A stretch of DNA of 64,000 bases from Strix aluco. Lineage: Eukaryota > Chordata > Aves > Strigiformes > Strigidae. A program made the translations under genes and the position numbers. The DNA lies in assembly GCF_031877795.1 (NCBI RefSeq), contig NC_133934.1, positions 46,406,725 to 46,470,724 on the forward strand, written 5' to 3'. The number at the start of each line of letters is the position of its first letter. The first letter of the stretch is position 1. The notes beneath the pieces are model-generated. The model had not been told where the DNA came from, did not search any database, and was given only the letters and a program-made list of their open reading frames with translations. This document shows positions 22,301 through 35,865 of the stretch, piece after piece.

Positions 22301-25300
22301 AGCTTCATTGCTTAAAAGTTTGAAACTGAGATTTAAAGATCTTGAATCTAAAATAACCTCAGTAGAAGTATTACAGAAAGAATTAATAATTGATCCTCAG
22401 CTTTATCAAGACCTATTTCTTTCTTTCAGTTAATTTCCTGCTTTGCCATCAGGTCTTGTTCAAAGATATTGACAAGTTACTATAGGAAAATGTTTGGTCC
22501 ATCATATGAGTGTTGCTCACACAATACAGCTGGGAGCAGGATTTGACCACTGCTTTTAAGACTGAAGGAGAAACCTCTTCTTATCTGTTCTGCATTTTCT
22601 TTATTAAATATAGATTTCATCTGGATACTACATAATACCTGCTGTTGAGCATTATTGTGCAGCAAATACCACAAGGAGTAATGTGGTTAAGGGGAACAAT
22701 CGCACTGGGTGCAGGGATTGAAGGAAGTGCCCTCATTTATATTTGTTTAAGTTTTGCTCACAGAACAAATCCAGGATAATGTTCACGACTGAGTTGAATA
22801 AGTGATTTTGCTTTGCTTAGCCAGATACCATAATTCTGAGCACTGAGGATAAGCTTCTTCTGGCAGTAGCAAGGTATGCATTTTTTAATTAATTTTTTTT
22901 TAAATGTAATCATGGAACTAATAGCTATTTTGTATAAACACTGAAATTACAAAAAGATATTTAAAAGCTTTTAGTTAGGACGGGAAGAAACTTTTAATCT
23001 GAATCAAATTGTGTTTATTACTTCATTATACCACTAATTGGAAAATAGACCTTAACATTGGCTCACTTCCAACACTTTAAAGTCTATCAATACAATGCAA
23101 AAGAATAAAAGATAATGAAGCAAGGAGCCTCTGTTAATTTGACAATGTGGCTAATATTGGCAGCATGGTTTCACTATGATGATCCAGAAGATACGTTTCA
23201 AAATAGGAGGTCTGCCAGTTTTCAGTAACAATGTAAGTGAAGTGTCTTCATCTTTCTAGAACCTGCTAAAACCATTTAAACACAAGCTAAATTTGTTAAT
23301 TTACTTTTTTCCCTGTATAACAACCTTGAAAGCAAATCCTGCTTTGCTAGCTAAAAGCGGTATAAATTTCCCAGTTTGTTATGCTTTTCATTGCCCAATC
23401 TGAGACACTTCTTTTGGCTTTCTACTAACACCCACAGTTTACATAATATAATTGCTTGAATTACACCAAACTGTAAAAAAGCCACTATTTCCATTTATTG
23501 TGAGAGAACAGTAGAGCACTACTGTTATCAAAAGAAAGCTTCCATGAAGAGGGAAAACATTTGTACAATAGAATAAAAAGAGAATGAATACTGACCAGAA
23601 ATCTGTTTCTAAGAACAATATAGGTCTTACCCTCACAAAAATCCCCAAGAAAAGCAGTCCTCAAATCCTGTACCCTGTCAAAAGCAGACTTCAGTGATGC
23701 CAAGCAGTTGTAATACCTCACAAGAGTCTAACTTGAAAAGATCTTTTGATATGGCTAGCTACTGTTCTAAACCAAATTATATGTACGTTTTTGCACAATG
23801 AATGTGATAATCTTGAATTTTAAAAACATGTTATTTTATTCTCCCTTATATCTGCACCAACACATAATTTAGTTTCTCATTTTGACATCCTACAGATTTA
23901 AGCTTCTGGTGGCTTCCGCTTGGTTCCTGCTTGCTTAATACCACCAGAAATAAAGTACTCATGGGAGAGTTCTGCCTAAAGAATGAGCTCAATGGTGACA
24001 CAAAATTATCTTCTGAGCTACAAGAATAAAGTATGTTTCAGTTTTATAGAAACTATGAAAATAAAGCCCTCATCCTTCATCATCTTGTTACCTTAAAAAG
24101 GACATCAGACGTGATAAGGAACTAAACTGTTCTAAAAGGTGAAGTATATTTTGGTACTTATTAAAACTACAACACAAAGTGTGGCCTGCTTCTCAATATA
24201 ACCTGGTTTGCTCCTTAGCACAATTAAGACTACATGAAGACAGATTGGCCAGCCTGATGTGACTTGACTTTGAAAAACCATTTCAAGGGGTACAATTTCC
24301 ACAGTCTCCTTTGTGTCATATATTAATCTTTACACAGTATTATGAAACAATGGACTAGTCTTATTTTATAAGGATATAATAATAGTGTAACAAGATAAAG
24401 ATAACAAGGGCCAACCATGTTGTGACTGATATATTACAGAATCCATTTTGAACTGTACTGTTTTTATTACAAGCCACTTGGATGTGTTTTCACCTTCAGT
24501 TTATGACTACTTTTAGAAGTGCCACTTGTCTTAGATCAGTCCTTAAAAGCAGGAGAAGATTTCAGGCTTGCGTATTTCTCTTCCTAGCCAGTTTTCTGTA
24601 TCTGTGGAAACCTTCAATGTATCCTATAGAATCAGCTGACATTCCAGGGGCTAAATCAAAATGTACTTTCATCTGCTCTTCACCTAATTAACCAGGTAAT
24701 CACATCAGTCCAAAATATCATGTGGCTTAAACAAAGACAGAATGTTGCAACAATATATCAATTTGAAACTCATGCCCACATATCTGATTTGGAAACAGAA
24801 ACAGTAATCTAGACTGGATGTTTAACACCAAGACTAAACTTTAACTTTGGAGCTGTGCAAAGACTGAAAAAAATGAATGCAACAAGGTTTTGATGAAAAC
24901 AAAACCAGAAAAATAAGAAACCACCCTGGGGGTCTTTGCAAAATATGCTAGATGTCTTCTCATAAGATTTGGGGAAGAAGCAGTCGGAAAACAAATTTCA
25001 AGAGAGGAAAAAAAAAAGAAAATAAAATTTGTCATGTATGTGGAACTTCTTGTGGGAATAAACATTCACAGCTGATTCACAAAAAAAGAGTGGGAAAACA
25101 CATGTCTATACAGACACATACAAACATCTCTTCTTATGCAAGTGGGCATTCAGAGACAGTTAAACCCCACAGAAATGTATTCTTCAATCTTTGACACCAT
25201 ATTCAGGAATTCACTCATTCTCACTGGTTTCCTCTTCTGTAGCTCCTGAGAAACCAGTTCCAAAGAGGTCACTGGTGTAAACACAGCAAGAGTTGTTAGA

Positions 25301-28300
25301 ATACATGTTCTCTTGGCAAACCCTATTTTCCACTACTCTAAACCTGTTGTTTTGACCACCACTGCTTAATCCAGCAATGCTTACTAACAGCAAAACATAT
25401 CCCTTAATCTTTATTAAGCATTCTTTTTCCACATTCTAGATGCTGTACCAAGTGAACATATGGCTCAAAAAAATTACATCCCTTATATTCAGCATATAGA
25501 GGATTATGCTTAAACAATTTCTTATTTTCCAACTAGCACACACATGCTCCTGAAGTCATACGACATCAGACTTTTAATAGCCTTGTCTGTGAAAGCTGAC
25601 AGTACTCACAGTCTGAAATTGATGCTACCAGGTCCTTGATATAGCATAGGCCCTGATAGTTGGAGCAGAAGTTTCAGTACCCTAAAACTCAGATAGTCAT
25701 CACACTAGTCAAGCAGCCACGGGCAAGCACGCTAAAATATGCTTTTCTGCCACCATGTTATGACATCAGGCTTTGGCGAGAAATACAAATAGGTCATTCT
25801 GAAGAATGTACAGTGCTTTCATCTTCAGCATTTTCAATGTATACCTACTTCAGTGGGTAGTGGGTTCTAGTTCCTTCTTTAAAAGGAGACACCTTGCCTT
25901 TAAAAAAGGTTTTATATGCTTGTCTCAGGCTGGTTATAATCAGTCATTACTGTGGAAGGATGGGAAGAGCTGATGATAATTTCTACACAGCTTCCCACAT
26001 TACCTGTAGAAAAGATTGAGGCTGTCGTGAATCAGAAGTTACTCATGTGATTGGAGCTCCTGCAACGGTTCCTAGTGCTAATCTTAAGTAAGGTTCAACT
26101 TTGCAGATGAGGACAAGTTTAAACTTGACAAATACTGTGTTATCCATAATAGACCATGAGGTTTTCAGAGTAATAACTTACCAATAATAGAATGGCAGTA
26201 AATAAAAACATACAACATTGAAAAGCAAAAAAACCACAGCTGTTTTATATGATCTTATATCTAAAAATCCTTGCCTACTAAGAAGGTGATTTTCTTTTTT
26301 TTCAAAGAAGACACCAGGTCATTTTCATGATAAAAAAATAGTGTTTCTGTGTATGTAATATCTGATTGAAATTTATGAATTTATAACTCTAATTAATATT
26401 ACAAGTTTGGTGCAAGGATGGAATGATTATCGTTAACTAAAAGCACACAAACTCATCTTTAAGAAATGTAGCACTTACAGATATTGCATTTCTGAACCAT
26501 TCTGAGTCAATTCTTGTGAGTGAAGAGAAGAATGTGAACATAATGAGAAAAAATCAATAGCCCGCAGAATTATTTCAGGTGAGTAACATATAAAAAAGTG
26601 TATTTTTTTAAAGTGTAATTCACTTTGAAGGTTTTAACTGAACTGCAGAAGGTCATGATTTTTATTATGGTTACTTACAGGATGTTGCTAGAAAGTCACT
26701 AATCTTTGTTACTAACACCTATTATATTAGAGCAAAAAAGCTACCCTTCTTCATCTGTAGTTCTTACTATAATCTGTACTATTTCTTTTCAAAAGATTTA
26801 GTTATCAATAACATATATTATGTGAAGAAATCCCAGAAATCTGGTACCATTACTGAACATTCTACGGTGTTTAAGATAGTCTCAGCACTTACTCTATAAA
26901 CCCTTGCTTTCAGAGGTTTATGACTGAGCCATAAAAATCAGTCCATTGTATAACTTCACTTATTAACTCTTATTTTAGGAGTCCATTCCCTCCCCCCTTT
27001 CCCCCTCACTAAATATCCAGAAAATTTTCTTTACCTAAGTTACAGAAAGTTATTTTTAGAAATACTCTTTTATGAGTGATTTTCTTCCAGTTCCTTTCCC
27101 TTCACAATTACACAGCATGATAACAAACCTTTTAATATAAATGTAAGATGATCTCTCAGCTTTCAAAGACATAGATTATTAATAACTCAATGATTCTAAT
27201 ACATTTAATCCCCAAATCCTGAGCTTCTATTTTAGCTTGCCTCATTCATTATTGAGAAATAAGGCCCTTAGCTGTTGCTTCTCTTTGCTGTTGTCACAAG
27301 CCTCAACAGCATCCCCACCTGATTCTGTATCAGCCTGCCAACATATATAGAAAGCTGTGAAACAGAACCACATTTTCATGAAATATTTGCAGAATTTCCA
27401 CATCTTGGTGCTTGCCTTGTCACTTTGTATCTCTGTGACACAGACACAGGCCACAACACTAGCCTCACATAGTCTTAGCAGATTTTGGTGTTACCATAGC
27501 ACCAGCATGTCTGTGTGATATCTGAGTGATGCCCTCTATATTGTGAAGAATTTCATTAGATTTCATATGGTATCAGAAATTCTTAGCATTTCAACTCCTC
27601 AGCTGCAAGCCACCCAAATGGCTGTCAGCCAGCCATAGCTACAGTAATCTCCCACATATATGTTCCTGCACACATAGGGTCTGGATCCTACATGATTGCC
27701 AAGCACTCAGATTCATATTATCCAGAATGCCCAGCAACTCTCTTTGGTTATTCTGTCACAATCATCACTGTAAGGCAGAGACTGACCTGATTGCTGCTGT
27801 CTCAGTCGAGAACTGCCCTGCAGGATAGTGCTAGTAGAACTACTGCCTGGCCTACATCACCCCACTCTTTGCAGAATATCTGCAAAGGATTTACTTGTCA
27901 GCAGCAGTCCATTCTGATCTTCTGAAAGAGCAAAACAAAGTGAATAGCCCTGAAATACACAAAAATCTGCCTGACCTGGAGTTATTGGTGAGGCAGGACG
28001 AAGGGTGGGAGGATAAAAATGTTCTCATATAAATAGGTCTCATCAAAGACAGCTGCTTATGTGGTAATCCTTGTCCTCTTAACTCTTAAGAGGAGCTCTT
28101 AGCCTTCATGAGAATCCATGTCATTCTTCTTCCTGGTGTTAGTTTGTTCAAAAAACCTCTGGAATGAATAAACTAACTCTTCACTGTGTCCAGCACTGGC
28201 ATCCAAAGTAGGCGAGTTTCCTGTTTTGTGCAAGCTATTGCACACTTAGCCTCATTTGACAGATCTGGTACATTGTCACAAATGGATTTTGAGAAGCGGT

Positions 28301-28813
28301 GGGAAAGTTCTTCGTCTGACTTTTAATCCATTTTTTTCTCCCTATCATTCTGTGATGGCACTGTTGAATAATAGGCAAAGACTTAGGGCTCCTTTTGACC
28401 AGCATTAGCAAGGGGTGCATATGAAAACTGACCAAAGGGGCAGTGTGCAGGCTCTAGAAGAGTCTAGCTTTTTCATGTGTGCTGCTGGCTGAGAGCTGTG
28501 GAGAGACCCGGTGGGTCTGAAGAAGGACATGGCTGAGCGTTATTACACGTTCAGTCCCATTGCTGCATTCCTAAGTGATCTAACAGAGCACTGGTCCTTT
28601 CTCAAGGAGTATGTTGATGTAGTGTAATAAAAAGTGTATTGATTTGGCTGTCAAACACAAAGACAAACTCATGGACATTCCCAGAAATAAGGCAAAGTTC
28701 TCTTGTCCCTTTCTGTCTGAAGAGAAGAAAAAACACATCACACTTCCAGAGAGAAACTTCCTGTTTTCATTCTTTCTTATTTATTTATCTATTTATTTGC
28801 TTTCATCCATTTC
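19351..28813. other. Unannotated interval
   Basis: About 9.5 kb, AT-rich with no recognised repeat beyond a 13-bp tandem duplication. Minus-strand frames at 20473-20712 (after a CCTCTGCAG acceptor-like site) and 27242-27454 read somewhat protein-like but have no donor and no family resemblance, so I do not call them genes. Confidence 0.4.
22008..22033 (+). repeat. 13-bp perfect tandem duplication
   Basis: AAATACTAAATAT occurs twice in a row (22008-22020, 22021-22033), followed by ATAAAATACC. Short AT-rich duplication, probably replication slippage. Confidence 0.9.
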
Positions 28814-28839
28814 TTTTTTTTTTTTTTTTTTTTTTTTTT
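28780..28839 (+). repeat. (TTTA)n stretch followed by T26
   Basis: TTATTTATTTATCTATTTAT leads through CTTTCATCCATTTC into an uninterrupted run of 26 T (28814-28839). It could be the reverse-complement A-tail of a retroposed sequence; the minus strand to its left shows no recognisable gene. Confidence 0.9.
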
Positions 28840-31375
28840 ACTGCTTTCTTCACGTTGTCTCAACTTTCTTCCCTGAGGCTTGATGCTTTCAGCTGGCCTG
28901 TTGAACCTAGTTCTTTTCTCAAGCAAATGATAACTGAAAGCAAGTAAAATCAGACTGTCTACTTAGTTGCTTATGATATATTGGCACTCTCCTAGATTAA
29001 GCCCTCTTAGGAAAGAGAGATTCATATGTCTATATTGTCCCAATGTTTCTAAATAACTATCTGGGGAACTGACATAAAATCAAATAGACTGATTGCTTTT
29101 AGTTTCTTTACCCTCTTCTGTTCATGTAGTTCAATGAAGAGTTTAAACTCCACCAGGAAGGGCATCAGATTTGTTTATAGTATTTCTAATAGCACACATA
29201 TGGCTCAGTGAAAACCAGAAATAACAAGATATTCTAGACTCTCATTGTTTTTCACTTAGTGTGATCTACAGAGGCTGCACAGCTTGGATTCTTTTTGTAA
29301 GAGTATCACTAACTTTCAGAGTAACCTTCAGTAAATCTTTGAACCCCATTTTTCCTTAATTATGAAATGATGATAGTAATATTCCATAAACCACAAAACA
29401 CTAAGTGTGATCATTATTATCTAATTAACTTCAAATTTTGTCATTTCCCTCCCAGAAATATATACATACTAAAACAAAACAAAAAAAATCTGCAATATTT
29501 ATAACCTTCTTCAAGGCCTTTTCCCAGCAAGTGAAAGACACCAATCCACTAGTCTTTATCATGTGGAACAAGGATTCTACATTTACAAGTCATCATCAAA
29601 TAGCAGGGGAGGAATCTGAAGAAAGTTACTGGTTTCAGAAGTCCTTGGATGAGGCCACGTATTTTTATTTAACTGCTTAACAGGACACAAGAGATAGTTT
29701 CCATTAGATTATAGAGTCAGAACACTTGGTCTTCAATTGCATCTCCCATTCTGAGAGATTAAAATTACTTTGCTTCTATGGGAAACTGCTCAGCTATAGC
29801 TGCAAGGTTATGTTCTTTCTAAGAGCACAAGAAACCTCAACATGGGCATTTCTATAAATGGATGTGTACACTGGATATGTCATGTCTGTGAAAAAGGAAA
29901 ATTAAAATTGAAGCTGATACTAAACTTTCATACTAACACTTCCACTGAACAATCAGATTTCAGGATGAAATGCAAGAGAAATAATTTTCTCTTAATTTTC
30001 TTATCAAGTTTAAAGTTCAACAAACTGCATCCACTGTTTAGAAATGCTAAAATTATAACTGGTAATTCTGGATCATTTATTAATGGCAGTCACTTTTCTA
30101 AAAATAATGTTATCCGGACTCTAACAAAACAGGAACTTTTTAATTATAGACTCAAAGTACACATCAGTTGGCTGGGATACAAGAAAGCATACGAAACAAC
30201 TGTTTAATTTTTGAAACATTTTCTTAATTGCAGAGAGAATTAAAGAGACAAAGGAATCAAGTTTCACAGACAAAATTTTCCTGCACTAACATCAATAGAC
30301 ATTTCTCTTTTAGCAAGTCATCAACAAAAAGAAGCTGGTTCTGCTCTGAACCATCTGCTTTATTGTATTTAAAATTACATATAATGATTATATGTATTTG
30401 AACATTTAACATTTCTAGCTACCTTGAGAAAAAAATGCAATTTCTTAGCCCAACTTTTAATTTATATTTTGGCTCATGCACTCACAAGGGAGAGAACGGC
30501 TGCTCTGTAGCAGTTTTTGAGGCCCCCAATCATAAAGTTAGTCAAGATTTTGGAGAATTACATAGAAGAGCTTCAGGATTGCTTCAGCCTACACTGCCAG
30601 TAGTTACCAACTGAACATACAAGTAGCCACAAATGAGACCATTTTGTCCCCTTTGTCAGGGAAATGACTCAGAGCCTGTGCCCAATTCAATCAGATAAAC
30701 TAAAGTTATAGTAGCCATTATTAGGGACTTAGTGTAGTTAAGAATGTGACTTTTAAATATTTATTTCTACAGATAAATCATTACTTTGAAGTCTAGCCAA
30801 GTCCAAAGCTATGTCTGAAAACAATATCAGGCATTATATACGAGTCTTGCTTGTCTTTATTTTCTTTATTTCCATTTTAGTTTGTTTCCTTCTCATCCTC
30901 TCCACTCTAAATATCACCAAAAGTACTTGAATAAAGGACATTGTCAAAAGAAATCCATCCAAGTGCATTGCCAGCAATAATGCAAGTCAAGTAGTTGCTA
31001 GCTATTTTATTTCTGACTTTTAATTCCAGCAATCCTAGAAGTACACCAAATCAAAACACTTTTTTCTTTTTTTAATTGAAATATCTCTGTGAACATTTTT
31101 GTTTCTAACTTTTACTTTGAGTAATGTAGTTAAATCAATGTTTAGTTAGGTGTCCTAATATTTCTTTGTATCTGAGCAAAGGTATTCTTACTTTGAATTC
31201 TGTTATGAGTTTGATGAAGTGCTACTGCAGATTAATAAATTTACTGTGAATAAAGGAAGTGCAGCACAGCACGGGGGTTCACTGCATGGATGTATTGCTA
31301 GTCGGTAACTTATTTAATTACTGGTTTAACAAACTTTGTTGGTGAGTCAAAAGAAGCCAGAAGGTACTTTGGGCA
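28840..31375. other. Unannotated interval
   Basis: AT-rich. The 121-codon plus-strand frame at 29842-30207 is lysine/asparagine-rich, with no splice signals or domain, and is probably accidental. No repeats recognised. Confidence 0.4.
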
Positions 31376-31687
31376 CTAATAAAAGCCTTCTAAGAAGACC
31401 TGCACATTATGGCTAGTTATTTGTTGAGATTGTGAAGAAGATTTGGTGCAGGAGTTGATGTAGTCAGGGAACTGTTCTTTGAAAAACCTTCTCATCAACT
31501 CAGGGTAAGGATGCTCCATGAAATACTGCCAACTTTTTGCATAAGGGGAAATTTCCATCCATGCATGCATGCTACATATTATTCCCACATTTTTCACTTT
31601 TTTTATGATTACATTTAAATATTCTGTTAAATATTTCCTTGTCTTTATATGATTAGAGTATATTTCCAAGGGAGGAATTTCTTTCTG
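31376..31687 (-). CDS. Weak candidate terminal exon, unidentified
   Basis: On the minus strand an acceptor-like TTCCTTGCAG ends at 31688 and is followed by 103 open codons ending in TAG (31376-31378). The C-terminal half reads like a structured protein (YAKSWQYFMEHPYPELMRRF, then QFPDYINSCTKSSS). The N-terminal half is lysine/asparagine-rich. First-position guanine is only about 18 of 103 codons, weaker than in A1-A3, so a chance frame in AT-rich DNA is a real possibility. It may also be a fragment of a processed pseudogene. No family recognised and no linked exon found. Confidence 0.2.
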   Translation of the reverse strand, partial: QKEIPPLEIYSNHIKTRKYLTEYLNVIIKKVKNVGIICSMHAWMEISPYAKSWQYFMEHPYPELMRRFFKEQFPDYINSCTKSSSQSQQITSHNVQVFLEGFY

Positions 31688-34600
31688 CTGCAAGGAAATT
31701 CCAGAGTACAGTTAGTTTTGCTGGGATGGTGAGGCACAAGGCAGTTTATTTATTGATTAGGAGCCAATAAGGGGTTTTGATAAGGCTTTTTGTTTGTTTC
31801 TGTGTGGCGAAAGAGCTACATATATGAGGTTTTCTCATAAAATATTTATTGGTAGAGTGTTCTGGATATTATATTTATTATAAAATGGTAATATAATACA
31901 GTAGTGGAACTATAATATTGTTTCACAGAAGAGAAAATAATTACTAAAGAAAATATATCCATTGCCCATTTTAGAGTGCTTAAGCACTGTTTTTTGGAAA
32001 AACATTATGATCTTTACCCTGATATGTTGCACAGTACAAACGAGTAAAGGAGTTATAAAACTTCTCTGGATTAGCAGCTAAGGGGATCCCCTAATGATGT
32101 GTTGATGGCACAGATGTCACTACAACTTTCACTTTTTGTTGCAATGAAATAGAAGTGAAAACTTGATGGCAGAGGCATACCACAGTGCCACTTCACTCTA
32201 GCTGACCTCTAACATGTGTAATGACACTTTGGATACACTTAGAGACTGCCATAATTTATTACGATGGTACCAAAATGAGGCTAACAGAAGGTTGGAACAA
32301 AAGTTTTGCCCCTAGTTGAATAAATTCAAAATGTGTTGTAGCTGTTTCTGAATTTATTTTAAGATTTTACAATGCATAGTGAAACTGAATTAAAATTCTA
32401 AGGACTTCTCAGAACTTTTTCCAAAATAACATTATTTAAACATTTTGCTTCAAACATCATGTTTAAAGTATCCAGTGTACATAAGAAAGAATTAGGATAA
32501 TGATGAACACATAATCTAAATGCAGGAACAGAGAGGAAGTTAACTAACACAGATTAATTTAGAGGATTAATGGGTTGTTTCCTCACTATATTTTTGTAAT
32601 CTTCTAATGTGTCACAACACCCAACTATCTCAGGGAGAGTACTATTTTCTGTCTCATCTGAGAGAAGTAAAGAGTCACTTGAAAATGTTGCTTATAAAAC
32701 TATATTTCTCTTTCAGGGATCTTGTCAGTGCTTTTACAAATCGTTGATCTCCTACTGCATATTTTCACATTTGATACACAATTATTATTTACAAGCAGTA
32801 TGAATTCATTAGCTTTATGAAACTGATAGTTATTATGCATGAGTTGCTTCCTGTCCCCCAGGACTGAAATGAAAGTGAGATACTGCGTCTCTAAAGGCTT
32901 CCCTAAAAAGGACATTCATAAGTAAATAGTATAACTAAGCATTTGTTAGATTGACACTAATGTATACTGAAACACGTCTTACCTAATTTGAAGAAAAGAT
33001 AATCTGGCTCCTTAATTTCCAGTATCAGTCTAGAAGACCTACATGTAGTGATGAGCTTGCTCAGAATGATTTTTTTTTGTCTGTGACTGCAGACTTGTTG
33101 ACACCAGAAGTCCTTCTCATATTGCTTTTATGGTTACTAACATATTTCTTTGTATCGAAGCAACATGTTTCTCAGAGTTGTATCAACTTTGAAAGTTTCT
33201 GACTGGAAAGTTTCTGAAGTTGGATGTTTTCTGAGGAGAGGAATAGAGAGAGATCTAAATAAGAAACCTGTCTGTTTCCAAACAGAATAAATATTTTGAC
33301 ATGAATCTTTCATGAAAATAATTCATTATTTCCACCATTGAGCAAAAATAAATATAAGCCATCACAAAAATTTTACAGCTACCTTTTCCAATGAATGGCC
33401 TTGTGACAACTGATCAGGTAGTTAAAAACAAAACCTTGTAGAATGGTTTTCAATAAAGTCACAGCTGGTACTCTCTTTACAGGTACCAGGAAATAGTTTC
33501 ATGTAACGTGACTTAGTTTATATCTTAAAAACCAGTATGCTCTCATTCCAACTAAGACACTACAGTCTGGGGAAACTTATATTACTTGCATGAATCAAGT
33601 CTGGCTTCTAACTTTCAAAGCTTCTTTTACATATTTTTCCATTTTCCTTAGCTTATGTTCAGCTATTGCAGCACAGGAATATATTTGCTAAGGTAATATG
33701 AATCTTGAAAGCCAGGACTAGTACCTCCCATAGAAGGTTTAAGAGAAAAAGCCATTTAACTGTGTTTTTCGAAGCTGCACAAATGACTTAAGAAAGTAGG
33801 GGAAACTGAGTGTTTCTGACTGCTCAGTTAAATTAGCAATTTTAATTAGGTGTACTAACGTATTTCATTTATGAGGAATGTCTTCTGACCTCATAACTAA
33901 ACAGTGTGAACAAGATAAGCAGGAATATTTGTCTAGCAGACCTTGAGAGCATCCACCATCTCCCTGTCACATTCAAGAAAGTACCAGCCATATCTCCCAG
34001 CCTACATCCTCCTGTGACAGAAAGGAAACAAATGCAAGGGTTTGATGAGATATAGGGCATACCCCAGGTAGGTTCGCAGTCCTGATAAGCAGTGAATGTG
34101 GATTTGTAGGTCATCCACAGATGTCTTGAACTCTACATAAAGCCTTTCCCTACTTTCATCTTCTTTCTAATGTCTTTGCCTTACTCTAACACTCAGCATC
34201 ATAAATATTAATTACTTACCATCATGGACACTCACTAACTCATTAATGATCACAGTATAATCACACTCAACAATTCAACAGAAGAGAACAAGCAAAACAA
34301 ATTCAACATACAAATAAACAAGCATTTTCAAAAAACAGAAAAAGAAAAAAAAGTCACAAGCACAAAAAAATCCTAATTAAAAAGACCAGTTCAAAAGCAA
34401 GTAAGACATCCAGATAAACTGGGTATTGATAAATCAGTTTCACAGATTGACAGCTGAATGGGTTGACAACTGACCCTTATTATATAAAACAATGTTCTAG
34501 AACTAGTATTGCTAATCTTATTTCTAACGCTTCAAGCAGTATTAAAACTTATGCTTACACTGGTGACATACGCAGTCTCACAGGCACAGGGGCATGCTAC

Positions 34601-35255
34601 CTGACCCATTCCTACAACGCTCATCACCTTCCTGGCCACCAGCCACACCATGTAGCAATGACAGGGAAGTTGTACTCCTGCACACTGCCTGCTGGGTGGC
34701 TGGGAGAGGGTACACATGCTCACGAAGCTAGAGAACTGATCTGACCTCAGGAGACACTCTTACAGATGTAGACAAAGGTCCATACAGAGAGCTTCTTTGC
34801 CTCAGGCTCACCACTATAGTAAGCTCTTCTCTCCTCCCATCAGCAGTCAGTGCTGCCATCAGGCATCCTCCAGGATCTTAAAAAGATCTGCAGCCAAGCA
34901 TCTGCCATGGACTGTGATTCTGGTCTAGGTAACTCATGAGTTCACTCAGTCAAGTAACTCCTCATTCATCTCACCATGACCTTATACAGCCATCCTCAGT
35001 GCTTAGCAAACCGTACCCCTCTGCTATTAGTTTCAATCAACCACCACTAAGATCAGCAGTTAATTTCCTCTTTGGTTACACCAAAACCTTACAGTTTCTT
35101 TCAGTTCTATTACCATCATTTTAAAGCTGTGGGTTACACATTTGTCTCTGGCAGACTTCAGGCATCAAGAGATAGGTAAGCAGCCTCTCCCACACAAATA
35201 TCTTGAGTACTGTGGACAGTCCTGCACCTGAAGAAAACATCATGGAGTTAGAAAG
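31688..35255. other. Unannotated interval
   Basis: AT-rich, with A-rich stretches around 34320-34370. A slightly GC-richer piece lies near 34560-34900. No coding or repeat identity established. Confidence 0.4.
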
Positions 35256-35582
35256 GTACAGAGAAGGAGTAATTACCTTACAGAGAGAGGTGAAAAGGCT
35301 GGAATTCTTCCATCTGGAGAGAAGGATGATGGGGTATGCTTGAGGGTCTGTAAAATCACAAGAGTGAATGCAGAACTATTTATTCAACAACTCCACAACA
35401 GAACCAGCCAGCACTCAATGAATTTATTAGATCAGTTTAAAACAGTTAAAAGAAAAGATGTCTGTACACAGCAGCAAGTGACCTCCCGAAATTTGTTGCC
35501 TCAGAAGCCTCTTGGAGGCAGCAGATTCAAAAAGGAATTAGAAAAAATTAAAGACAACAGGTCCATAAACAGGTACTAAAGT
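35256..35582 (+). mobile_element. Ancient CR1 fragment (reptile-type 3' coding end)
   Basis: Degraded but collinear with the old amniote CR1 C-terminus. In order: an ATCTGGAGAGAAGGATG block, GTCTGTAAAATCAC (VYKI), TGCAGAACTATTTATTCAA, a segment matching GRNFFLR-type sequence, a TGTTGCCTCAGAAGCC block, and a final frame ending DNRSINRY. The family normally ends near DRSINGY, so this marks the ORF2 end. It is far more diverged than the ATTCTATGAT-tailed copies and must be a much older insertion. Confidence 0.6.
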
Positions 35583-35714
35583 GAATAAGCAAAAAAGCAC
35601 CTTCTAATATCCTTAATCTAATAACTGTGGATTTCTAATTTCTTCAATATGAAGAACTCATTAATTCTTACAAGTTCTTACCATTCTTATTCTCTTCCTA
35701 TAAGTTTTTATAAG

Positions 35715-35865
35715 GTTTTCAACACCTGGTTGCATAAAGCCCTGGGTAACCTGGTCACCCCTCATAGCTGAGACTGCTTTGAGTAGGAGGCTGTATGAGA
35801 TAGGAGCTTGGATGAGGATGGCTCATGAGGTCCCTTCCAGTCTGAAATATCCTATGAATTTATGA
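35715..35865 (+). mobile_element. CR1 LINE 3' tail (diverged)
   Basis: A second CR1 3' end lies about 130 bases after the ancient one, same strand. It reads CCTGGGTAACCTGGTC, GACTGCTTTGAGTAGGAGGC, ATGAGGTCCCTTCCAGTCTG, then ATCCTATGAATTTATGA. The wording matches the avian GGTCCCTTCCAACC-type tail rather than the reptile-type element upstream, so two insertions are layered here. Confidence 0.7.

Noticed and set aside
27242..27454. 70-codon minus-strand frame
   Set aside because: No convincing splice signals or family; length is within chance expectation.
28529..28627. 32-codon plus-strand small ORF (starts MAERYYTFSP)
   Set aside because: Reads protein-like but is too short to separate from chance without expression or conservation data.
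29842..30207. 121-codon plus-strand frame
   Set aside because: Lys/Asn/Ser-rich composition typical of translated AT-rich DNA; no domain, no splice context.
31556..31572. CCATGCATGCATGC short palindromic run
   Set aside because: Too short and common to interpret; lies within the weak exon candidate.
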